Shown piece by piece: positions 13,886-20,238 of a stretch of DNA of 21,670 nucleotides. The translations under genes and the position numbers were made by a program. The stretch's first letter is position 1, and each line of letters begins with the position of its first letter. Source of the stretch: an uncultured Streptococcus sp. (GTDB taxonomy: Bacteria; Bacillota; Bacilli; Lactobacillales; Streptococcaceae); contig NZ_CAUFJQ010000019.1 of NCBI RefSeq assembly GCF_959025735.1, positions 1-21,670 on the forward strand, written 5' to 3'. The notes beneath the pieces are model-generated. The model was not told the DNA's origin, did no database searches, and saw only the letters and a program-made list of their open reading frames with translations.

Positions 13886-14929
13886 TTAGACCAACATTGA
13901 AATCGGGTCTTCAATCAAGGCTTTCAAATCTTTCATGAATTTGGCACCAGCCATTCCATCGACAACGCGGTGGTCAATGGTCAAGCCCAAGCTCATGATT
14001 GGACGAATGACAATTTCACCATTCACAACCACTGGTTTTTCAACCGTTGCACTAACTCCAAGGATGGCAGAGTTTGGTTGGTTGATAATCGGTCCAAATG
14101 ATTGAACGCCAAACATTCCTAAGTTACTGATGGTAAAGGTTGAGTTTTGCAATTCACTTGGAGCAAGCTTACCATCCAAGGTACGTCCGATAACATCCTT
14201 AAAGGCTACTACCAACTCTGACAAGGTCATCTTTTCAGCATTGTAGACAACTGGAGTCATCAATCCATTGTCCATCCCAACTGCCATCGCTAAGTTGACA
14301 TAGTTATGAGTAATGATGGTTTTGCCATCTTCTGTCAATGACGCATTGATGTATGGGTGCTTCATCAAGGTCTTAACCACCGCTAGAGAAAGTAAATCTG
14401 TTACAGTGACTTTCTTGCCAGTGGCTTCCATGATTGGGTCCAATACTTTCTTACGAAGGGCCAACATTTGAGACATATCAACGTCATAGTTCAATGTGAA
14501 GGTTGGTGCTGTTAAGTAAGATTCCACCATCCGTTGAGCGATCACCTTCCGCATTGGTGTCATCGGAATCCGCTCGATCTCACCATAAGGTGTCACATTA
14601 TCTGGAGCTTCCTCCACCTTCTCGATTTCAGCCGGTGACTTAATGGTCTCATTTTCAATATTTTCAGGAAGGAAAGCAAGGACGTCCTTCTTCATGATCT
14701 TACCACGATGACCAGTTCCTTGGATTTCTTGCCAAGCAATATTGTGTTCTAAAGCAATTCGTTTTGCAAGTGGTGAAATGCGAACCACATTTGTGTCTTT
14801 ATATGTTTCCACGTCTTCTTTGTGGACACGACCGTTTGCGCCTGAACCAGAAACATCATAGAGGTTGATCCCAAGATCATCCGCTAATTTTCTAGCCGCA
14901 GGAGTCGCTCTTAGCTTATCATCAGCCAT
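13886..14929 (-). CDS. pdhC: Dihydrolipoamide acetyltransferase (E2) lacking a lipoyl domain
   Basis: 347 aa from ATG at 14929, with AGGAG six bases upstream. A longer frame from a TTG at 14968 has no ribosome site and crosses the promoter. It begins directly with a peripheral-subunit-binding domain (about 7-42, RATPAARKLADDLGI...GRVHKEDV). A second copy follows (about 50-85, RISPLAKRIALEHNI...GKIMKKDV). A linker (about 88-120) leads to the catalytic domain with the DHRVVDG motif (319-325, His320 and Asp324). It transfers acetyl from lipoamide to CoA and forms the core of the complex. No lipoyl domain is present, so the domain on pdhD must serve. It is separated from pdhB by a 223-bp structured gap with a possible promoter. 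Confidence 0.95.
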   Translation of the reverse strand: MADDKLRATPAARKLADDLGINLYDVSGSGANGRVHKEDVETYKDTNVVRISPLAKRIALEHNIAWQEIQGTGHRGKIMKKDVLAFLPENIENETIKSPAEIEKVEEAPDNVTPYGEIERIPMTPMRKVIAQRMVESYLTAPTFTLNYDVDMSQMLALRKKVLDPIMEATGKKVTVTDLLSLAVVKTLMKHPYINASLTEDGKTIITHNYVNLAMAVGMDNGLMTPVVYNAEKMTLSELVVAFKDVIGRTLDGKLAPSELQNSTFTISNLGMFGVQSFGPIINQPNSAILGVSATVEKPVVVNGEIVIRPIMSLGLTIDHRVVDGMAGAKFMKDLKALIEDPISMLV

Positions 14930-15152
14930 GACCTCTCCTATTCTATTATAAGATACTAAGGGCGTCAAAAGTCAAAGTGAAAATAGGAAACTTAACGAAG
15001 AAACTTTAGTTTCTAGGTAAGTTTATCTTTTTCACACAGACTTTAGCCCGAGTTCATTTTTAAGATATCAAGGACGCAGAGAACTTTGTACCTAAAAAGA
15101 TACAAAGTTTCCTCGTCTAATTCATTGGTTGTTACATAATTTATGTTATGTA
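14930..15152 (-). other. Structured intergenic region between pdhB and pdhC
   Basis: On the minus-strand RNA there are three foldable units in order: a small AT stem at 15134-15152, a long hairpin at 15073-15117 (AACTTTGTA/TACAAAGTT core with GACG/CGTC at its foot) and a nested hairpin at 14977-15035 (GTGAAAA/TTTTCAC, AAACTTA/TAAGTTT and an inner GAAACT/AGTTTC). No ORF of useful size was seen. It could be a processing or attenuation element, or a remnant of a repeat or MITE. Confidence 0.6.
14945..14975 (-). promoter_or_regulatory. Possible internal promoter for pdhC-pdhD-lplA
   Basis: A perfect TATAAT (14945-14950, minus strand) lies 19 bp downstream of TTGACT (14970-14975). The spacer is longer than ideal. 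A start near 14938 would leave the AGGAG site almost at the 5' end of the message. Confidence 0.45.
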
Positions 15153-16145
15153 TTATTCTTTGTTATATGTTTTACGAATAGCATCTTTGATGCTTTCAAC
15201 CGTTGGAATCATTGCATTTTCAAGGTTTTGTGCGTAAGGCATTGGCACATCTTCCCCCGCACAACGGCGGATTGGTGCATCCAAGTAATCAAATGCTTCT
15301 GATTCAGAAATGATAGCTGAAATTTCACCGATATAGCCACTTGTTTTATGGGCATCATTGACAAGGACTACTTTTCCTGTCTTCTTGACAGAGTTAATGA
15401 TGATTTCTTTATCAAGAGGAACCAAGGTCCGTGGGTCTACTACTTCAACTGAGATGCCTTCTTCTGCCAATTCTTCAGCAGCTTGCATAACGCGACGAAG
15501 CATTTTCCCGTAGGTTACGACAGTGACGTCAGTTCCTTCACGTTTGATTTCTCCGACACCAAGTGGAATCGTGTAGTCTGGATCAACTGGCACTTCCCCT
15601 TTTTGGTTGAATTCTGATTTGTACTCAAGAATAATAACGGGGTTGTTATCACGGATAGATGACTTGAGCAGTCCTTTCATATCCGCTGGCGTACCAGGAG
15701 CAACAACTTTCAAACCAGGAATATGAGTAAACCAAGATTCCAAAGATTGGGAGTGTTGGGCTGCAGAACCAACTCCGTTACCAGCAGCACAGCGAATGGT
15801 CATCGGCACTTGACCTTTACCACCAAACATGTAGCGAGTCTTAGCAGCTTGGTTAACGATAGCATCCATGGCAATTACTGAGAAATCCATGAAGGTCATA
15901 TCAACGATTGGGCGAAGTCCGGTCATGGCTGCACCTGCTGCTGCACCTGAAATCGCAGCCTCAGAAATCGGACAGTCACGGACACGTTCTGGACCAAATT
16001 CCTCAAGCATTCCTACTGAAGTTCCGAAGTCTCCACCGAAAACTCCGACATCTTCTCCCATCAACAATACATTTTCGTCGCGACGCATTTCCTCAGACAT
16101 AGCAAGGATAATGGTATCGCGGAAAGACATTAATTTAGTTTCCAT
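15153..16145 (-). CDS. pdhB: Pyruvate dehydrogenase E1 component, beta subunit
   Basis: 330 aa, with AAGGGGGAG about 9 bp before the ATG. It shows the transketolase pyrimidine-binding domain followed by the C-terminal transketolase domain. Visible landmarks are MGEDVGVFGG (29-38) with the Glu that activates thiamine diphosphate near position 31 or 62 (PISEAAISG), and AAQHSQSLESWFTHIPG (128-144) typical of 2-oxoacid dehydrogenase E1 beta chains. It pairs with the alpha subunit encoded 16 bp upstream to form the alpha2-beta2 decarboxylase. The same fold is used by acetoin and branched-chain dehydrogenases. The choice of pyruvate rests on streptococcal context. Confidence 0.95.
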   Translation of the reverse strand: METKLMSFRDTIILAMSEEMRRDENVLLMGEDVGVFGGDFGTSVGMLEEFGPERVRDCPISEAAISGAAAGAAMTGLRPIVDMTFMDFSVIAMDAIVNQAAKTRYMFGGKGQVPMTIRCAAGNGVGSAAQHSQSLESWFTHIPGLKVVAPGTPADMKGLLKSSIRDNNPVIILEYKSEFNQKGEVPVDPDYTIPLGVGEIKREGTDVTVVTYGKMLRRVMQAAEELAEEGISVEVVDPRTLVPLDKEIIINSVKKTGKVVLVNDAHKTSGYIGEISAIISESEAFDYLDAPIRRCAGEDVPMPYAQNLENAMIPTVESIKDAIRKTYNKE

Positions 16146-16161
16146 AATTCTCTACTCCCCC

Positions 16162-17130
16162 TTAGTCTGCGTAAATATCTTCGAAAGCTGATTCGAGTGG
16201 AGGGAATGGGCTTTCTTCCGCAAATTTCACTGAAGCTTCAACGGCTTCTTTTACTTCTTCTTGGATCTGATCCAATTCTTCTGCGCTCGCAATCTCATTT
16301 TCAAGGAGATACTTGCGAAGGTTTTCGATTGGATCTTTCTTCTTCCACTCTTCGACTTCTTCACGGGTCCGGTATTTACCAGGGTCTGAAGATGAGTGAC
16401 CAAGCCAACGATAGGTGACACTCTCGATCAAGACAGGGCCTTTACCAGAGCGGACGTGATCGACTGCCTTCTTAAATCCTTCATAGACATCAATAACGTT
16501 GTTCCCATCAGGAATAAACATTCCAGGAATGCCATAAGCAGCACTACGCTCATGAATATGCTGGATATTGGTCATTTTCTTGATATCAGCAGAGATTCCG
16601 TAACCGTTATTGATACAGTAGAAAATAACTGGCAGATTCCAGATAGAAGCCATATTGACCGCTTCGTGGAAGACACCTTCGTTGGTTGCGCCGTCCCCAA
16701 AGAAGCAGACGACAATCTTACCAGTCTTTTTCATTTGTTGTGTAAGGGCAGCACCTACTGCAATTCCCATACCACCACCAACGATCCCGTTAGCGCCAAG
16801 GTTTCCGGCATCTAGGTCAGCAATATGCATGGAACCACCTTTCCCTTTACAAGTACCAGTATATTTCCCTAGGATTTCTGCCATCATGCCATTCAAATCG
16901 ATTCCTTTAGCAATGGCTTGTCCGTGTCCACGGTGGTTAGATGTCAGCAAATCATCGTCGTTTAAAGCCAACATAGCGCCAACGTTTGCTGCTTCTTCCC
17001 CAACAGAAAAGTGCGTCATTCCTGGCACTTTCCCTTTTTTTACTAACTGTGCAATTTTTAAGTCCATGCGACGGATTTCTTCCATTTTACGGAACATTTC
17101 CAATAAGAGACTTTTATCTAATGTTGCCAT
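16162..17130 (-). CDS. pdhA: Pyruvate dehydrogenase E1 component, alpha subunit
   Basis: 322 aa from the second of two adjacent ATG codons (17130). The one at 17133 adds a single Met and is closer to AAAGG, so it is equally possible. The thiamine-diphosphate motif starts with GDG (145-147) and ends with NN (174-175), about 30 residues apart as expected. HRGHGQ (66-71), the GGSMH loop (98-102) and the loop YRWLGHSSSDPGKYRT (240-255) also fit the E1 alpha family. It decarboxylates pyruvate and passes the acetyl group to the lipoyl arm, which here is on the pdhD product. It is the first gene of the operon behind a near-consensus promoter. The alternative name acoA reflects similarity to acetoin dehydrogenase. 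Confidence 0.95.
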   Translation of the reverse strand: MATLDKSLLLEMFRKMEEIRRMDLKIAQLVKKGKVPGMTHFSVGEEAANVGAMLALNDDDLLTSNHRGHGQAIAKGIDLNGMMAEILGKYTGTCKGKGGSMHIADLDAGNLGANGIVGGGMGIAVGAALTQQMKKTGKIVVCFFGDGATNEGVFHEAVNMASIWNLPVIFYCINNGYGISADIKKMTNIQHIHERSAAYGIPGMFIPDGNNVIDVYEGFKKAVDHVRSGKGPVLIESVTYRWLGHSSSDPGKYRTREEVEEWKKKDPIENLRKYLLENEIASAEELDQIQEEVKEAVEASVKFAEESPFPPLESAFEDIYAD

Positions 17131-17166
17131 CATTTCGCCTTTCTTAGCATTTATTCATTCTCTTTC

Positions 17167-17195
17167 ATTCTAGCCAAAAATGAAAGCACTGTCAA
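17167..17195 (-). promoter_or_regulatory. Promoter of the pdhABCD-lplA operon
   Basis: On the minus strand, -35 TTGACA (17190-17195), a 17-bp spacer and -10 TAGAAT (17167-17172). This is a near-perfect sigma-A promoter, with a start near 17160 and a short leader to pdhA. Confidence 0.85.
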
Positions 17196-17205
17196 AAATA
17201 ATGCT

Positions 17206-17282
17206 CAAATAATTTCACAAACTATATACCTTGGAGGAAGGTTTTATAAGCATTTTCAACTTCAAACAAACTATTTCACAAA
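17206..17282 (-). promoter_or_regulatory. Direct repeats TTTGTGAAAT-N2-TTTG upstream of the pdh promoter
   Basis: Two 16-bp near-identical elements read on the minus strand at 17267-17282 and 17206-17221, 61 bp apart (about six helical turns). They differ only at the two centre bases. The TTGTGAAA core equals one half of the redox repressor Rex operator, but the other half is poor. Binding protein unknown. Confidence 0.45.
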
Positions 17283-17312
17283 CTTTTCTTTCATGAGATT
17301 GCATTAAAATAT

Positions 17313-17342
17313 AAAAAACCGATAGGATCCTATCCTACCGGT
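17313..17342 (-). terminator. Terminator of the ATP-grasp/esterase operon
   Basis: On the minus strand, ACCGGTAGGAT and ATCCTATCGGT form an 11-bp stem (one G-U) with an AGG loop, followed by six T. It begins 7 bp after the stop of the ATP-grasp gene. Confidence 0.9.
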
Positions 17343-17349
17343 CATCATC

Positions 17350-18516
17350 TTATGATTGGCGTTGACCAAAATCATGAATCATTTGTTCCATTACTTCACG
17401 ACTAGGTGTTGTAAGCATATAGAGGTAATCTCCCTGAAGTTCCGCAAAGGCCGCTGGCATGTCTTTCTTGACACGGAATTGATCATGGTATTTAGCCAAA
17501 ACTTCTTCCTCTGACAGAGCATAGGTTGCATTGGCACGACGAGAAGTTGCCAAGCAATAAAGGGGCTCAAACTCAGAAGCTGGGAAGGGTTCCCCTGCTA
17601 CGATGGCAGCATAGCCACGGTACAAATCAATCGAGTGAGCGTAGTTGTAGACGTCGATGGTAAAGCCACCTGCAGGGCGATTATTGTACTCGATCGCAAT
17701 ATAGTCATCCCCATCGCGGAAGAACTCAATGTGGAAGAAACGTTCCTTCATACCAAAGGCTTTGACAATCGCTTCCCCGTATTGACGCAATTTTGGATCC
17801 ATCTCTTTAAGAACATAATAAGAATTGTCCATCTTGTAGAGCATCAAATCGAGTGGCGTATAGGCATAGTCAAAAGTAGTCGAGAAGACAATATTACCAT
17901 CACGATCAACCAGACCATCAAAGGTACAAATCTCACTAGAAGTGACGAATTTCTCAAAGAAGTACTCTGTGTGGCCATCCCATTCTGCCTTGAAATGGTC
18001 CACATCTTCTGGCGTTTCGATCTTGAAGGTCGCTGCTGCTCCTACCCCATTGTCAGGCTTAGCAATCAATGGTAACCCAATCTTCTTCACAGCCTTATCA
18101 ATGTCTTTTTCTGTTTTAACTACTGCACCAGGTACGACTGGGACTCCAGCCTTCTTGAAGAGTTTCTTCATTTCGGATTTGAACTTGGTTTTCTTCAGAT
18201 CTTTTGGCTTAGCCCCGAAGACATTGAATTGCTCCCGAAGCGCCGCATCCAATTCCAACCAGTATTCATTGTGGGATTCGATGCGATCGATTGGCCCGTG
18301 TTTGTAGAAAAGAAAGGCTACTGCTCGCTTCACTTCGTCTAGATTTTCCAAATTTTCAACTCGGAAATATTCTGTTAAGCTGTTGCGCAAAGGCTCATCT
18401 AACTGTTCATATGGCTCTTGACCAATTCCCAAAACAGTGATCCCTTTATTAGCCAATTCAATTGTAAATTGTTGGAAGTTTTGTGGGTAATATGGTGAAA
18501 TAACGATATAATTCAT
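17350..18516 (-). CDS. ATP-grasp domain ligase
   Basis: 388 aa, with an excellent GGAGGAG site. The order is that of carbamoyl-phosphate-synthase-like ATP-grasp enzymes. A preATP-grasp Rossmann-like part (1-105) starts MNYIVISPYYPQNF. The ATP-binding lysine segment LIAKPDNGVGAAAT (150-163, Lys153) and the adenine-hinge region FFEKFV (186-191) follow. The metal ligands are FHIEFF (261-266, Glu264) and AIEYNNRPAGG (274-284, Glu276 and Asn278). Such enzymes join a carboxylate to an amine or thiol through an acyl phosphate. The substrates are unknown. It is the last gene of a three-gene operon, 21 bp after an esterase, and has no signal peptide. Amino-acid or peptide ligation, or D-amino-acid metabolism, are possible, but none is supported by sequence detail. 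Confidence 0.88.
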   Translation of the reverse strand: MNYIVISPYYPQNFQQFTIELANKGITVLGIGQEPYEQLDEPLRNSLTEYFRVENLENLDEVKRAVAFLFYKHGPIDRIESHNEYWLELDAALREQFNVFGAKPKDLKKTKFKSEMKKLFKKAGVPVVPGAVVKTEKDIDKAVKKIGLPLIAKPDNGVGAAATFKIETPEDVDHFKAEWDGHTEYFFEKFVTSSEICTFDGLVDRDGNIVFSTTFDYAYTPLDLMLYKMDNSYYVLKEMDPKLRQYGEAIVKAFGMKERFFHIEFFRDGDDYIAIEYNNRPAGGFTIDVYNYAHSIDLYRGYAAIVAGEPFPASEFEPLYCLATSRRANATYALSEEEVLAKYHDQFRVKKDMPAAFAELQGDYLYMLTTPSREVMEQMIHDFGQRQS

Positions 18517-18537
18517 TGAGGTCTCCTCCCTTTTTAC

Positions 18538-19278
18538 TTAAAGATGCATTTGGCCTAGGAAGTATGGCATTTGCTTGCGCCACCATTCCCAATCGTGGGC
18601 GACATCATGTCCCCATTCAGCGAACCATGCAGGAATATTTTTGTGATCAAAGGCTTCTTTCAGTTTGTAGAAAGATGGAAGTCCATCTTGTTCCCAAGCC
18701 CCTAAACCAGTACAAACAACGATTTCAGCCTGACGGTAACGATCGATAAACCAGCCATCGTTTTGGTTCCAAATATAATCAGATGGCGAGTTTTGGTAAA
18801 TTGCTTCATCGCCTCCAAAGTCACTAACAAAGAAACGAGCGTCATAGACACCACTCAAGGCAATCACTTTGTTAAAGACATCTGGATGTTGCAAGAAGAA
18901 GTTGAGCGCGTGGTAGGCTCCCATAGAGCAACCAGTTGTCATCATCGGATCAAACCAGCCTGTTTTGTGTTTGATAAAAGGAATGGCTTCTTCAATCACA
19001 TAGCGTTCATAAGCTCGGTGCATTTCTGCTCGATCGTGAGGATTCTTCCAATTACAAAGCCAGCTATCACTATCCACACTCGAAAGGGTAAAGAATTGAA
19101 CCCGTCCTTCTTCGATAAATTGAGCACAAGCATCAATCATACCAAAGTCATAGTACTCGTTATGGCTGCCACCTGAGGAGGCAAAGACAACAACAGGAAT
19201 CCCTGCATGTCCATAGCGGTTCAGATACATTTCACGGTTGAGTTGGCCACTCCAGTGGCTTAAATGTTCAATATTCAT
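18538..19278 (-). CDS. Esterase-family alpha/beta hydrolase (EstA/esterase D-like)
   Basis: 246 aa, with AGAGGGAA just before the ATG. It has the nucleophile elbow GCSMG (116-120, Ser118), preceded by a beta-strand that leads from WFDPMMTT. The region VFASSGGSHNEYYD (31-44) provides the oxyanion side. The C-terminal WGHDVAHDW (222-230) holds the likely catalytic His228. The acid is probably in the CTGLGAWEQDG stretch. The protein is cytoplasmic and rich in aromatic residues, and belongs to the putative-esterase family (PF00756-like) together with the next upstream gene, although the two are clearly different proteins. It lies between that hydrolase (39 bp) and the ATP-grasp gene (21 bp). The substrate is unknown, and acyl-ester or thioester hydrolysis is expected. 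Confidence 0.88.
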   Translation of the reverse strand: MNIEHLSHWSGQLNREMYLNRYGHAGIPVVVFASSGGSHNEYYDFGMIDACAQFIEEGRVQFFTLSSVDSDSWLCNWKNPHDRAEMHRAYERYVIEEAIPFIKHKTGWFDPMMTTGCSMGAYHALNFFLQHPDVFNKVIALSGVYDARFFVSDFGGDEAIYQNSPSDYIWNQNDGWFIDRYRQAEIVVCTGLGAWEQDGLPSFYKLKEAFDHKNIPAWFAEWGHDVAHDWEWWRKQMPYFLGQMHL

Positions 19279-19317
19279 AAGTTCCCTCTTTCCTTTATTT
19301 CTTCAATTTACAGTCTA

Positions 19318-20145
19318 TTAATCCCATTTTTCTGCCAAAAAGCGAAGGCATTCTGGTAAATGTTCGGCCCATGCTTCTTCGTGGTGAATAGCCCCAGATT
19401 GAATCCGAATGGCAATATTTTCCAAAGCCACCCCTTGTTGAATGACGTCGTGATAATAACGAAGAGATGAATCGATATAGGCTTGCTTGATGTTTCCTGC
19501 CATCAAAGTTTTATCCGTATCATCCGCCTCTTCAGTTCCTACATAGATGTAAATCCGTTGGTCTGCATAAAATTTTTTGCGTTCGATATAATGATTGAAG
19601 GCATCTTGGTGAAGCCAGTTAGCGGATGAAAAGACACCTAAACATCCGATTTGATCTTGGTACTCTAAGCCCAAAAATTGGGTAATATTTCCCCCCAAGG
19701 AAGAACCAATCATGGCCGTATGTTCTCGATCAGCAAGAGTCCGGTATTCTTGGTCGATAAAAGGTTTCACCACCTCCATGACAAATTCGCCGTACTCAAC
19801 TCCCTTGCCACCAAATTGCATGCCAGGAATATTAGATTCCTTGTACTTCCAGGCAGAGTATTCATTCATGCGTTGGAAACCATCATTATCGATCGCAACA
19901 ACAATCATGCGACTAATATCTGGATTCCGCTTAATGGCTGGAATCACCTTCCAGGAATGACCCGCATAAGCTTCCTTGCTATACAAGACATTTTGCCCAT
20001 CGTGGAAATAAACAACAGGGTAACGTCTATCTGTATCCGTTTCATAATTCTTAGGTAATAAGACTCGCACACGACGGAGTTTTCCGGTATAAGGCACTTT
20101 CAACTCGTGTGTCTTCATATCTAAATAAAAATAGGATTTGTTCAT
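19318..20145 (-). CDS. Esterase-family alpha/beta hydrolase (Fes/IroE-like)
   Basis: 275 aa. A beta-rich N-terminus (1-30) precedes the core strand YPVVYFHDGQN (42-52). The nucleophile elbow is GSSLGG (147-152, Ser149), and a YVGTEEADD loop (201-209) may contain the acid. The end HHEEAWAEHLPECLRFL (254-270) supplies the histidine in a pattern typical of enterobactin-esterase/IroE-like members of the family. In other bacteria such proteins hydrolyse ester-linked siderophores or acyl esters, but nothing here points to iron. There is no signal sequence. It is the first gene of the operon and has an extended -10 promoter. Two esterases of one superfamily next to an ATP-grasp ligase suggest a make-and-cleave pathway for an ester or amide compound. 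Confidence 0.88.
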   Translation of the reverse strand: MNKSYFYLDMKTHELKVPYTGKLRRVRVLLPKNYETDTDRRYPVVYFHDGQNVLYSKEAYAGHSWKVIPAIKRNPDISRMIVVAIDNDGFQRMNEYSAWKYKESNIPGMQFGGKGVEYGEFVMEVVKPFIDQEYRTLADREHTAMIGSSLGGNITQFLGLEYQDQIGCLGVFSSANWLHQDAFNHYIERKKFYADQRIYIYVGTEEADDTDKTLMAGNIKQAYIDSSLRYYHDVIQQGVALENIAIRIQSGAIHHEEAWAEHLPECLRFLAEKWD

Positions 20146-20179
20146 TGTCAGAAAACTCTCTATATTCTAAATTTTATTC

Positions 20180-20188
20180 ATTATACCA
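20180..20188 (-). promoter_or_regulatory. Extended -10 promoter of the esterase/ATP-grasp operon
   Basis: TGGTATAAT on the minus strand is a perfect extended -10. The -35 position has no good match and falls into the trmFO terminator. The predicted start near 20173 leaves a leader of about 28 nt. Confidence 0.65.
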
Positions 20189-20198
20189 TTTTTAGAAG

Positions 20199-20227
20199 AA
20201 AAAGTCTGGATTTTCTCCAAACTTTTT
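20199..20227 (-). terminator. Terminator of trmFO
   Basis: On the minus strand, AAAAAGTTTGGA and TCCAGACTTTTT pair over 12 bp (one G-U) around a GAAAA loop. It starts 11 bp after the trmFO stop. Its A- and T-rich arms could also work on the other strand. Confidence 0.85.
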
Positions 20228-20238
20228 CCTTTATTGGG

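Noticed and set aside
14930..14968. N-terminal extension of pdhC from a TTG at 14968
   Set aside because: The extension spans the TATAAT and the AGGAG site for ATG 14929 and has no resemblance to a lipoyl domain.
15040..15060. Tiny ORF (four codons) in the pdhB-pdhC gap
   Set aside because: It is too short and has no ribosome site. Nothing suggests a leader peptide.
7900..15152. ACATAA...TTATGT inverted repeats seen three times (7900-7917, 10250-10267, 15134-15152)
   Set aside because: The loops differ and the sequences are very AT-rich. One is simply a terminator stem, so a shared regulatory box is not supported.
16655..17173. 172-aa open frame antisense to pdhA
   Set aside because: It lies within a conserved coding gene on the opposite strand. 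Its composition is a shadow of pdhA codons and it would cross the pdh promoter.
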